From positions 9,114,001 through 9,178,000 of the forward strand of contig NZ_CP118527.1 in the NCBI RefSeq assembly GCF_028885415.1: 64,000 bases of DNA. The letters run 5' to 3'. This stretch comes from Streptomyces coeruleorubidus (GTDB taxonomy: Bacteria; Actinomycetota; Actinomycetes; Streptomycetales; Streptomycetaceae). The translations under genes and the position numbers were made by a program. Below, one piece after another: positions 24,161 through 32,859 of this stretch. The notes below the pieces were generated by a model. It did not search any database, was not told where the DNA came from, and worked only from the letters and a program-made list of their open reading frames with translations. Positions within the stretch are counted from its first letter, which is position 1. The number at the start of each line of letters is the position of its first letter.

Positions 24161-25120
24161 TCACTCCGGCACGCCCAGCGCACGGGCGAGGACTGGCCAC
24201 GAAGCTGTGAACTCAGGCTTCCAGTGGGCCCAGTCGTGTCCCCCTCCCCGATAGAAGTGCGTGGTCGCCTGGATACCCATGAGGGACAGCGTGCGGGCGA
24301 AGCCCTGGGCCGAGGGCCACAGGGCGCTTTCCAGAACCCCGGGCAGCGGATCGCCGCCGCTGCCGCCGCCCACTCCGCTGCCCTGCGAGACGTACAGGGC
24401 GGTGCCGCGCAACCCCGTTGCGCGGGCCCGCGGGTTGAAGTCCCGCCAGGTCAGCAGGTTCAGCAGCGGATGACCCCACAGGGACGCGGCCGGCAGGTTC
24501 TCGCGGGCCACGATGGCGTCCATGATGGCGGGAACGCCGGGCGCGGTGGTGTCGAGGATGCCGCTGTAGGAGGCCGCGGCCTTGAACGCCCCGGGGTGGC
24601 GGGCCGCGTGCGCCATCGCGCCGTAACCGCCGGTGGAGACCCCGGCGACCGCCCGTACGCCGGAGGCCCGGTAGTCCCGGGCGAGCAGCGCCGGCACCTC
24701 CCGCACCTGGAACGTCTCGTAGTCGGGCCCGCCGCGCCAGACGCTGGGGATGCCGGTGGGGCCCGCGTCCGGCATCGCCACGATCAGGTCGCGGCCCTCG
24801 GTGAAGGCCTCGATGTCGGTCTCCCGGGTCCAGGACGTGTAGTCGTCGTGGGCGCCGTGCAGCAGATACAGCACGGGATACGTCCGCTCCGGCCGCGTAG
24901 CGAAGTCCGACGGCAGGATCAGCCGGACCGGCGCGCTGCGGCCGAGCGCGGCGGAGGGCACGGACACGTCCAGCGTGCGCGGCCCGAGCCGGGTGGCGGC
25001 CCCGGCACGGGCCGTGCCGCTCGCGGCCCCGAACAGGACGGCGAGGCCGGCGGCGGCCGTCGCTCTGGCGACGGTGCGCCGGGACACTCCGGCAGCGGGC
25101 TTCGGCGGCAGATCGGGCAT
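24161..25120 (-). CDS. Tat-exported antigen-85/esterase-fold acyltransferase or esterase
   Basis: 319 residues, Pfam Esterase (PF00756) type, the family of mycolyltransferases (Ag85/FbpA-D) and esterase D. The N-terminus GVSRRTVARATAAAGLAVLF has the twin-arginine pattern, so it is exported folded. Seen motifs: VLYLLHGAHDDYTSWTRETD (oxyanion region), nucleophile elbow GVSTGGYG (Ser162) and GGGHDWAHW with the catalytic His near residue 293. It lies 21 bases after the Pks13-like gene, so it is surely cotranscribed. By analogy with the mycobacterial locus it could move the synthase's lipid onto a cell-surface acceptor; simple esterase activity is the conservative reading. Confidence 0.8.
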   Translation of the reverse strand: MPDLPPKPAAGVSRRTVARATAAAGLAVLFGAASGTARAGAATRLGPRTLDVSVPSAALGRSAPVRLILPSDFATRPERTYPVLYLLHGAHDDYTSWTRETDIEAFTEGRDLIVAMPDAGPTGIPSVWRGGPDYETFQVREVPALLARDYRASGVRAVAGVSTGGYGAMAHAARHPGAFKAAASYSGILDTTAPGVPAIMDAIVARENLPAASLWGHPLLNLLTWRDFNPRARATGLRGTALYVSQGSGVGGGSGGDPLPGVLESALWPSAQGFARTLSLMGIQATTHFYRGGGHDWAHWKPEFTASWPVLARALGVPE

Positions 25121-25141
25121 GGCGGCTCCTCGGGTTGCGGT

Positions 25142-28100
25142 TCAGGGGGCCCGTTCGGCGAGCACCCGGCTCAGGTGGGCGGCGATCTCGTCGACGTGCG
25201 GCGGATCGAGCAGCGACAGATGGTGACCGGGCACCGGCACGATCTCCAGGCGCGGGCACACCTCGTCCCAGCCCAGCGCCACGTCGTCCCGTTCGTACGC
25301 CGGGTCGCGCACGGTGTGGGGCGCGGGCTCGGTGGCCCGGTACAGGACGACCGGCCCGTCGTAGCCGCCGGGCCGGTGCGACTCCCCGATGCCCATGTCC
25401 AGGTAGGAGGCGCGCTGGTGCTCCAGCGCGGCGGGCGGCACCTCGGCGGCATCGCGCAGCGCCCGCAGCACCATGTCGATGCGGTCCCGGTCGTCGTCCA
25501 TGGCCACGAGCTCGTCGTACGGCAACTCCAGCCGCACCCCGTAGGCGTCGGCGACGTGGCCGGCGAAGCCCTCGAAGTGTGCCCGGATCCGGTCGGCGCG
25601 TGTGAGGCCGGGCCGGGGGAGGGGGCGTACGGAGTCGATGAGCACGACCAGCGGCACCTGCCGTCCGGCGGCGGTCAGCTGCCGCGCGGTCTCCTGGGCG
25701 ACGAAGCCGCCGAAGGACCAGCCGCCCAGCAGGCAGGGCCCCTCGGGATGGGCGGCGTCGATCGCCTCGGCGTAACGGCGTGCTTTCTCCGGCACGGTCC
25801 GGGCCTCCTCGATCCGCTCCAGCCCGTACACCGGCCGGTCCTCGCCGAGCCGTTCGGCGAGCGTCCGGTAGACGGTGACCGGGCCGCCGGCGGCGTGGGC
25901 GAGGAACAGCGGGGGCCGGGAACCGGTGGCGCGCAGCGGGCGCAGCGGGGTGTCCTCGCGAGGGAGGGCGTGCTGGATCCGGGCGGCGGCGTCCTCGACG
26001 GTGGCGGCGGCGAACAGCTCGCGCAGCGGGAGTTCGATGCCGAACTCGCGCTCCACGGCCGTGCGGACACGGACGGCCATCAGCGAGTCGAGACCCAGAT
26101 CGGCCAGGGCGGTGCCCGGGGTGACACGGGTGGGCGGGTGGCCGGTGACGGCGGCGATGTGGTGGATCAGCCGGGCCAGGACCGACGGCGGTTCTGCCAC
26201 GTCGGCGGGAGGTTCCTCCGGCTCCGGCTCCGGCACCGGCTCGGTGCGGGCCCGCCCGTCCGTCCACCAGTGCCGTACGTGCCGCCACCGGGGCACCGGC
26301 AGGTCGACGACCCGGCCGGGCGGCACGGGCAGCCGCTGGCCCGCCACGTACAGGGCGCCCAGCTGCCCGGCGAACGCCTCGGCCCCGTCGGCGTCCCGGC
26401 GCAGGGTGGCCAGGGCGAGGGCGTCGGGCACGGTGTCGGCGACGGCTCCGGTCAGCACCGGGTGGGGCGAGATCTCGACGAACGCCGTGTGGCCGTCGGC
26501 CGCGGCCGACGCGAGCGCCCGGTCCAGGCGGACGGGCCGCCTGAGGTTGGCCGCCCAGTGGGCCGCGTCGAACACGCAGTCGCCGCGCGGGTCGTCGAGG
26601 ACGGTGGAGTACACCGGGACACGCGGCCGCCCGCCCCGGATGCCGGACAGCGCGTCGGCGAGCTCCGGCAGCAGCGGGTCCACCTGGGGCGAATGCCCGG
26701 CGCCGACGACCCGCATGGCCCGGGCCGCCCGGCCCTGCCCCTCCAGCCGGCGCACGAGCCCGGCCACCGCCGCCTCCTCGCCCGTGACGACCTTCTGCCG
26801 GGGAGAGGAATGCACGGCGACATGCACACCCGGGAAGTCCCGCTCCAGGGACTCCAGTTCGGCGTCGTCCAGGTCCACCACGGCCATCGCGCCGCCGCTC
26901 AGCCCGCTCAGCAGCCGGGCCCGTACGGCGATGACACGCGCCCCGTCCGCCACGTCCAGCGCGCCCGCGCACACCGCCGCAGCGACCTCGCCCATGGAGT
27001 GGCCGATCACGGCGGCGGGCTCGGCCCCGTACGAACGCCACAGCTCGGCGAGTGCCAGCTGAAGGCCGAACAGCACGGGCTGGGCGACGTCCAGGCGGTC
27101 GAGGCCGGCCCCGGAGGACAGGTGGTCGTACAGGGACAGACCGCACTCCGGGGCGAGTTGCGGGTCGAGTTTCTCGACCGCGGCGGCGAACGCGGGTTCC
27201 TCGGCCAGCAGCCTGCGCCCCATGCCCGGCCACTGGCTGCCGTAACCGGAGAAGACCCACACCGCGCCGCGCCCCACCCGGTCGCGGTCACCGGTCGCCA
27301 CCCGCGCGTCCGGGCGTCCCGCCGCCAACGCGCCGAGGGCATCGCGGAGTTCGGCGCGGTCCCGGGCCACCACGGCGGCGCGTACGGGACCGCGGCCGGT
27401 GCGCCCGGCCAGGGTCCGGGCCACGTCGGCGGGGTGCGCGGTGCTCTCGCGCAGCCAGTCGGCGAGCCTGCCCGCAGTGTCGCGGACGCGCCCGGCGTCG
27501 AGGTCGGACAGCACATACAGACGGGCGACGGGCTCCTCGGCCTGCCGTACGGGGACCAGGCCGGGCGGTCCCTCCTCCAGCACCACATGCGCGTTGGTGC
27601 CGCCGAAGCCGAACCCGGAGACGCCCGCGAGGGCGGTGCCGCCGTAGCGGGGCCAGGGCTCCGGCTCGGTCACCAGCCGCAGCCGCTCATCGGCGAGGGA
27701 CGTCCCCTCCGCGCAGTGCAGGGACGGCGGAATGCTGTCGTGGTGCAGGGCCAGGACGGTCTTGACCAGGCCCGCGATGCCCGCGGCGGACTCCAGGTGC
27801 CCCAGGTTGCCCTTGACGGAACCCAGCAGCAGCGGCTGGTCCGGGTCGCGGCCCGCGCCGAGCACCGCGCCCAGCGCGCCCGCCTCGATCGGGTCGCCCA
27901 GCGGGGTGCCGGTGCCGTGCGCCTCCACGTAGTCGACCTGCGCCGCGGCGAGCCCCGCCCGCCCGTACGCGCTCTCCAGCAGCGCTTGCTGGGCGGCCGG
28001 GTTGGGCGCCATCAGGCCGTTCGAGCGGCCGTCGGAGTTGACGGCGGTCGCCCGGATGACGGCCAGCACGCGGTCGCCGTCCCGCTCGGCGTCGGACAGC

Positions 28101-29161
28101 CGCTTCAGGATCACGGCCGCGCAGCCCTCGCCGCGCCCGATGCCGTCGGCCGCCGCCGAGAACGGCTTGCACCGCCCGTCCGGTGCGAGCGCGCCCGCTC
28201 TGCGGAAGGCGACGGTGACGGCCGGCGACAGCAGCAGGTTGACCCCGGCGGCGATCGCCGTGTCGCTCTCGCCCGAGCGCAGGCTGACGCAGGCGTGGTG
28301 CACGGCGACCAGCGAGGACGAGCAGGCCGTGTCGACGGCGAGGCTCGGCCCCCGGGTGTCCAGGACGTAGGCGAGCCGTCCGGCGGTCACGCTCAGGGCG
28401 CCCCCGGCCGGAGCCCAGGGATCGACGGCGGCCGGATCGGCGCCGGTGAGCTGCCCGTAGTCGGGGGCCGACACCCCGACGAACACCCCGGTGGCGGTGC
28501 CCGCCAGGGACCCGGCCGGGACGGCGGCGTGGTCGAGCGCCTCGTGGACGACCTCCAGCAGGATCCGCTGCTGGGGATCCATCACCGCCGCCTCGCGCGG
28601 GGTGATGCGGAAGAAGTCCGCGTCGAACCCGGCGATGTCGTCGAGATAGCCGCCGTACGGATGCGCGTCGGCCGGCGGGAAGTCGGTGAAGTCGCGCCAG
28701 CGGTCCTCCGGGACACGCCGGATCGCGTCGACGCCCTCGCTCAGCAGCCGCCAGTAGCCGTCCGGGCCGTGCACCCCGCCGGGCAGCCGGCAGCCGACCC
28801 CGACGACGGCGAGCGGCTCGGTCGTCCCGAGCGGCAGTCCGGCTCGCTGCGGCACCGGCGCTGCTGCCTCGGCTCCGGAGGCGACCGGGCCTCCCGAGGC
28901 GACCGAGCTGTCCGAGAGACCCGTGCCGCACAACCGCGCCACCAGCGCCTGACCGGTGGGCGTCTCCCACAGCAGCGTCGTCGGCAGCTCGCGGCCGGTG
29001 GCCCGGGACAGTTCACCGGCCAGGGCGACCGCGTCCCGCGAGGACATGCCGAGGTCGGCGAGCGGCCGGTCCATCGGGACGTCCTCGGGAGAGGAGCCGT
29101 ACCAGACGGCCACCCGCTCGGCGATCAGCCGGCGCAGCGCGCCCTCGTCCAGGGGCCTCAT
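25142..29161 (-). CDS. Pks13-like type I polyketide synthase (ACP-KS-AT-ACP-TE)
   Basis: 1339 residues, one module. Order and key residues: N-terminal ACP (1-80; DLGMSS, phosphopantetheine Ser41); KS (~112-535; DTACSSS Cys280, EAHGTGT His415, KGNLGH His455); AT (~635-930; GHSMGE Ser722); C-terminal ACP (~995-1065; DLGLDS Ser1026); thioesterase (~1080-1339; GWSFGG Ser1149, Asp1176, GHH near the end). No KR, DH or ER. This N-ACP-KS-AT-ACP-TE order is that of mycobacterial Pks13, which condenses a FadD32-activated acyl chain with a carboxyacyl-CoA to an alpha-alkyl beta-keto ester. ATG overlaps the FAAL stop (ATGA). The AT has GAGHS where malonyl or methylmalonyl ATs have HAFH or YASH, so the extender is probably unusual. 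Confidence 0.92.
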   Translation of the reverse strand: MRPLDEGALRRLIAERVAVWYGSSPEDVPMDRPLADLGMSSRDAVALAGELSRATGRELPTTLLWETPTGQALVARLCGTGLSDSSVASGGPVASGAEAAAPVPQRAGLPLGTTEPLAVVGVGCRLPGGVHGPDGYWRLLSEGVDAIRRVPEDRWRDFTDFPPADAHPYGGYLDDIAGFDADFFRITPREAAVMDPQQRILLEVVHEALDHAAVPAGSLAGTATGVFVGVSAPDYGQLTGADPAAVDPWAPAGGALSVTAGRLAYVLDTRGPSLAVDTACSSSLVAVHHACVSLRSGESDTAIAAGVNLLLSPAVTVAFRRAGALAPDGRCKPFSAAADGIGRGEGCAAVILKRLSDAERDGDRVLAVIRATAVNSDGRSNGLMAPNPAAQQALLESAYGRAGLAAAQVDYVEAHGTGTPLGDPIEAGALGAVLGAGRDPDQPLLLGSVKGNLGHLESAAGIAGLVKTVLALHHDSIPPSLHCAEGTSLADERLRLVTEPEPWPRYGGTALAGVSGFGFGGTNAHVVLEEGPPGLVPVRQAEEPVARLYVLSDLDAGRVRDTAGRLADWLRESTAHPADVARTLAGRTGRGPVRAAVVARDRAELRDALGALAAGRPDARVATGDRDRVGRGAVWVFSGYGSQWPGMGRRLLAEEPAFAAAVEKLDPQLAPECGLSLYDHLSSGAGLDRLDVAQPVLFGLQLALAELWRSYGAEPAAVIGHSMGEVAAAVCAGALDVADGARVIAVRARLLSGLSGGAMAVVDLDDAELESLERDFPGVHVAVHSSPRQKVVTGEEAAVAGLVRRLEGQGRAARAMRVVGAGHSPQVDPLLPELADALSGIRGGRPRVPVYSTVLDDPRGDCVFDAAHWAANLRRPVRLDRALASAAADGHTAFVEISPHPVLTGAVADTVPDALALATLRRDADGAEAFAGQLGALYVAGQRLPVPPGRVVDLPVPRWRHVRHWWTDGRARTEPVPEPEPEEPPADVAEPPSVLARLIHHIAAVTGHPPTRVTPGTALADLGLDSLMAVRVRTAVEREFGIELPLRELFAAATVEDAAARIQHALPREDTPLRPLRATGSRPPLFLAHAAGGPVTVYRTLAERLGEDRPVYGLERIEEARTVPEKARRYAEAIDAAHPEGPCLLGGWSFGGFVAQETARQLTAAGRQVPLVVLIDSVRPLPRPGLTRADRIRAHFEGFAGHVADAYGVRLELPYDELVAMDDDRDRIDMVLRALRDAAEVPPAALEHQRASYLDMGIGESHRPGGYDGPVVLYRATEPAPHTVRDPAYERDDVALGWDEVCPRLEIVPVPGHHLSLLDPPHVDEIAAHLSRVLAERAP

Positions 29162-30921
29162 CCCGCGGCACCCGCCGTCGCCGCACCGGCCTGCCCGCCG
29201 TACGCGCCCTCCAGATACCGGGCCCGGGTCAGCGCCCGCGACACCTTTCCGCTGGAGGTACGCGGCACCGTGCCCGGCGGCACCAGGACGACGTCGGCCA
29301 GCCGCAGCCCGTGCCGGGCGGAGACGGCACCGCGCACGGCCCGCACCACGGCCGGCACGTCGAGCCCGTCGAGGCGCGCGGTCCGCGCGTGTTCCGCCAC
29401 GATCACCACCCGCTCACCGCCGTCGCCCGGCACGGCGAACGCCGCGAGCCGGTCCCGGCGCACCACCGGGTCCGCGTCCTGGGCCGTCGCCTCGACGTCC
29501 TGCGGATAGTGGTTGCGGCCGTCGACGATGATCAGGTCCTTCAACCGCCCCGTGACGACCAGCTGCCCCTCCAGCACCGTCCCCAGATCGCCCGTCCGCA
29601 GCCAGCCGCCCGGAGCGGCCGCGGCGTCCGCGAACTCGGCGCCGAAGACGTCCTGCGCTCCCCGGTTCCAGTAGCCCCGGCCGACATTCGGCCCCTGCAC
29701 CCAGATCTCGCCGACCTCGCCCTCCGACAACAGGGCCCGCGTCACCGGGTCGGCGATACGGACCCGCTGGCCGGCCGGGGTGCCACATCCCGCCAGCAGC
29801 ACAGCCCGGGGATCGTCCGGCCGCGCCGGCAGGGCCTTCCCGGCGGCCAGGGCGTCACGGTCGAGCGCGAACCGGCTGAGCGGCTCACCCGGGCGGGCCG
29901 CGCAGACGAACACGGTGGCCTCGGCCAGCCCGTACGACGGGCAGTGCGTCCGCGGTGCCAGCCCCTGCCCGGCGAACGCGGCGTGGAAACGGTCGGCCGT
30001 GCCCGGGCGGACCGGCTCACTGCCGTTGATCAGCGCGGTCACCCGGTCCAGCCGCAGGCCCGCCTTCTGGTCCTCGGAGACGCTCGCGGCGCAGTAGTCG
30101 TAGGCGAAGTTGGGCGCGGCGCTCACGGCGTTCGGATGCGCGGCGAGCAGCCGCAGCCAGCGCACCGGCTCGTGCAGGAAGGCGGCCGGGTCCATCAGCA
30201 CCGACAGCACCCCTCGTGCCACCGGGGCCGCGACGCTGAGCACCAGCCCCATGTCGTGGTAGAGCGGCAGCCAGCCCACGCAGGTCACCGGGCGGGCGTC
30301 GGCACCGTAGGCGGTGAGCGCCTGGCGGGCGTTGGCGACGACGTTGCCGTGGCTGATCTCCACACCCGCCGGGGCACGGGTCGAACCGGAGGTGTACTGG
30401 AGATAGGCGGTCGCCTCGGCGTCCGGCGGGACGGGCCGCCAGTCGCGGGCGGCGTCGTCGGTCACCTGGTCCGCCACCACGATCCTCGGTCCGTCGGGGC
30501 CGACGAAGTCACGCACCTCGTCCCGGCAGCGGCTCGTGGTCACGACGACCGAGGGACGCGCGTCGGCCAGGACACCCGCGAGCCGGTCCGCGTGCCCGGG
30601 CAGGCCCGGCGGATACAGCGGCACGGCGACCAGGCCGGCGGTCAGGGCCGCGAGGAAGGCGGTCACGTACTCCGTGCCCTGCGGACACAGCAGCGCGACC
30701 CGGTCCCCCGGCCCGGCCTGGTCGGCCAGGCGCGCGGTCAGTGCCCGCACCCGCACGTCCAGGCGGCGCCAGGTCAGGGTGCGGTGGACGCCGCGCGAGT
30801 GCGGTGCCGGGTGCTCGACGAAGGTGAACGCCCGGCGGTCGGGGGTGTTTTGGGCCCAGTGCCGGACGTACTCCGGCAGCGTGGGGCACACGGGCGCGAG
30901 CGGGGGGCGGCGGCTGTCCAT
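29158..30921 (-). CDS. FadD32-like long-chain fatty acyl-AMP ligase (FAAL)
   Basis: 587 residues, ANL superfamily. ATP P-loop YTSGSTRAPAGVEISHGN is at 176-193, then GWLPLYHDMGLV, the adenine motif PSYGLAEATVF, GWLRTGDLG, the hinge GRLKDLIIVDGRNHYPQD, and the catalytic Lys in PRTSSGKVSR near the C-terminus. Length and motifs fit FAALs, which make acyl-adenylates and hand them to an ACP rather than to CoA. The four-base overlap with the synthase gene, whose N-terminal ACP would be the acceptor, mirrors fadD32-pks13. ATG at 30921 has GAGGAG upstream; 85 bases separate it from the carboxylase gene. Confidence 0.92.
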   Translation of the reverse strand: MDSRRPPLAPVCPTLPEYVRHWAQNTPDRRAFTFVEHPAPHSRGVHRTLTWRRLDVRVRALTARLADQAGPGDRVALLCPQGTEYVTAFLAALTAGLVAVPLYPPGLPGHADRLAGVLADARPSVVVTTSRCRDEVRDFVGPDGPRIVVADQVTDDAARDWRPVPPDAEATAYLQYTSGSTRAPAGVEISHGNVVANARQALTAYGADARPVTCVGWLPLYHDMGLVLSVAAPVARGVLSVLMDPAAFLHEPVRWLRLLAAHPNAVSAAPNFAYDYCAASVSEDQKAGLRLDRVTALINGSEPVRPGTADRFHAAFAGQGLAPRTHCPSYGLAEATVFVCAARPGEPLSRFALDRDALAAGKALPARPDDPRAVLLAGCGTPAGQRVRIADPVTRALLSEGEVGEIWVQGPNVGRGYWNRGAQDVFGAEFADAAAAPGGWLRTGDLGTVLEGQLVVTGRLKDLIIVDGRNHYPQDVEATAQDADPVVRRDRLAAFAVPGDGGERVVIVAEHARTARLDGLDVPAVVRAVRGAVSARHGLRLADVVLVPPGTVPRTSSGKVSRALTRARYLEGAYGGQAGAATAGAAG

Positions 30922-31006
30922 CAGGCGGGGCTCCTCACGGCGCGGATCGGCGTACGTCTCTGATCGCGTACGTCCCGGATCGGCTCAAGGGTCACGAACG
31001 GGGAGG

Positions 31007-32581
31007 TCAGAGCGGGATGTTGCCGTGCCGGCGTTCCGGCATCGGCGCGCGTTTGCCGCGCAGGGCGCGCAGCGCGCGGCAGACCTGCTCCCGGGTCTCG
31101 CGCGGCGCGATGACGGCGTCGACATAGCCGCGCTCGGCGGCGAGGTAGGGCGTGCCGTGGGTGCGCTCGTACGCGCTGAGCAGGCGGGCACGCAGCGCCT
31201 CGGGGTCGTCGGCCGCGGCGAGTTCACGCCGGTGCAGCACGCCGACGGCCCCCTCGGCGCCCATGACGGCGATACGGGCGGTGGGCCAGGCGAGGTTCAC
31301 GTCGGCGCCCAGGTGCTTGGAGCCCATCACCGCGTATCCGCCGCCGTACGCCTTGCGCACCACGACCGTGACCTTGGGGACGGTCGCCTCGGCGTAGGCG
31401 TACAGCAGTTTCGCTCCGCGCCGGATGATGCCGGCCTGCTCCTGCCGAACCCCGGACAGATAACCGGGCACGTCGGCGAAGGTCAGCAGCGGGATGCCGA
31501 ACGCGTCGCAGAACCGCACGAACCGCGCCGCCTTCTCCGAGGCGTCGATGTCGAGGACCCCGGCGGCGTGCAGGGGCTGGTTGGCGACGACTCCCACCGA
31601 GCGGCCCTCGATCCGGGCCAGGGCGCAGATGATGTTCGTCGCGAACAGCTCCTGCACCTGCAGCAGTTCACCGTCGTCGACGACCGCGTGCAGGATCGCC
31701 CGCATGTCGTACGCCTCGCCCAGCCGGTCCGGGACCACCGCGTCGAGGTCGGCGCCGGGCGGCGGGTGCCCGGGCGCGTACTCCGGTGGCCGTTCGAGGT
31801 TGTTGGCCGGGAGGTACGACAGCAGGTCGCGCACGGTGTCGAGGGCGTCCTCCTCGTCGGTGGCCAGGAAGTGGGCGTTGCCGTTGACGGTGTTGCTGGT
31901 GCGGGCGCCGCCCAGTTCCTCGGCCGTGGTGCGTTCGCCGGTGACCGTCTCGATGACGTCCGGACCGGTGACGAACATGTGCGAGGCGCCGTCCACCATC
32001 ACCGTGAAGTCCGTGATCGCCGGCGAGTACGCGGCACCGCCCGCGCACGGACCCAGGACGACCGAGATCTGCGGGATCACCCCGGACGCCTTGACGTTGC
32101 GGCGCACCAGCTCGGCGTAGAGGGCGAGCGAGGCGACACCTTCCTGGATGCGGGCCCCGCCGGAGTCGTTCAGGCCGATCACCGGGCAGCCCGTCTTCAG
32201 GGCCAGGTCCATCAGCGCGACGGTCTTCTCGCCGAAGGCCTCGCCCATGCTGCCGCCGAACACCGTGGAGTCCTGGGCGAACACGCACACCGGGCGGCCG
32301 TCGACCGTGCCGTACCCGGTGACCACGCCGTCGCCGTAGGGGCGGCGGGCGCCCTCCCCGGCAAGCCGGGCCCGGACGAACAGGCCGGTCTCCGTGAAGG
32401 AGTCCTTGTCCACGAGCCGTTCGATCCGCTCCCGGGCCGAGAACTCCCCGCGTCTGCGCGACCCGCCCGGGGCCACCGCCTGGTCCCGGCGGCGCTCCAG
32501 GCCCGCGACGCGCTCCGCGGTACTCCCGGGCGTGTGCGCCGCCGTTTCCCCCGGACCGGATGCTGTCACCTCTGTGCTCAC
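31007..32581 (-). CDS. AccD4-like acyl-CoA carboxylase beta subunit (carboxyltransferase)
   Basis: 524 residues, full carboxyltransferase. The N half has GDGVVTGYGTVDGRPV, FGGSMGEAFGEK, NDSGGARIQEGV and GPCAGGAAYSPAI; the C half has LTFADVPGYLSGVRQEQAGI and RKAYGGGYAVMGSKHLGAD. It carboxylates an acyl-CoA with a biotinylated alpha subunit encoded elsewhere. GTG at 32581 is preferred over the one at 32587 because GGAG at 32588-32591 gives six-base spacing. First gene of the leftward operon. By position it should supply the carboxyacyl-CoA extender for the Pks13-like synthase, as AccD4 does. Chain-length preference cannot be read by eye. Confidence 0.9.
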   Translation of the reverse strand: MSTEVTASGPGETAAHTPGSTAERVAGLERRRDQAVAPGGSRRRGEFSARERIERLVDKDSFTETGLFVRARLAGEGARRPYGDGVVTGYGTVDGRPVCVFAQDSTVFGGSMGEAFGEKTVALMDLALKTGCPVIGLNDSGGARIQEGVASLALYAELVRRNVKASGVIPQISVVLGPCAGGAAYSPAITDFTVMVDGASHMFVTGPDVIETVTGERTTAEELGGARTSNTVNGNAHFLATDEEDALDTVRDLLSYLPANNLERPPEYAPGHPPPGADLDAVVPDRLGEAYDMRAILHAVVDDGELLQVQELFATNIICALARIEGRSVGVVANQPLHAAGVLDIDASEKAARFVRFCDAFGIPLLTFADVPGYLSGVRQEQAGIIRRGAKLLYAYAEATVPKVTVVVRKAYGGGYAVMGSKHLGADVNLAWPTARIAVMGAEGAVGVLHRRELAAADDPEALRARLLSAYERTHGTPYLAAERGYVDAVIAPRETREQVCRALRALRGKRAPMPERRHGNIPL

Positions 32582-32859
32582 AACCACCTCCGCAGCGGTT
32601 CTCGAATATGGCAGCGCGACAGGGGAGGGCCGGGCGGATCACCGTTCTGTGTGGGTGAGTTGAGTCCAACGGCGCCGGGTTTCATCCCCGCGTGACAAGG
32701 GACCGCCGGGTCCGGCCGCCCCGGAACGGGCGCGATTCAGCTGCCGGAGTGCTGAATGCGTTCTCCTTCTTCTATTGGACCTTGGGCCTTCCCGGCGTCC
32801 ACGCTGGAGTGCACCATCGCCCGACAGCCTCAGCGACAGCCGGAAGAGGTCACGAGCAC

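Noticed and set aside
23711..29509. A plus-strand open frame of over 1900 codons across the lipid-synthase genes
   Set aside because: It is antisense to the synthase, esterase and PucR genes, whose motifs are unmistakable. Its product is Arg/Gly/Pro-rich without domains, as expected from high-GC third-position bias.
31100..32500. The carboxyltransferase as a plain propionyl-CoA carboxylase beta subunit unrelated to the synthase
   Set aside because: The sequence alone would allow it, but it heads the same leftward gene run as the acyl-AMP ligase and synthase, so a dedicated role is the better reading; it remains untested.
22041..32581. Taking the mycolate-type genes as proof that the DNA comes from Mycobacterium or Rhodococcus
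   Set aside because: Flanking genes (DUF5709, DUF5133, tgmAB, HelR with RAE, the GGCTGGTCGCGCGGTTCCCC element) are Streptomyces-like, and the locus has the same GC and codon habits.
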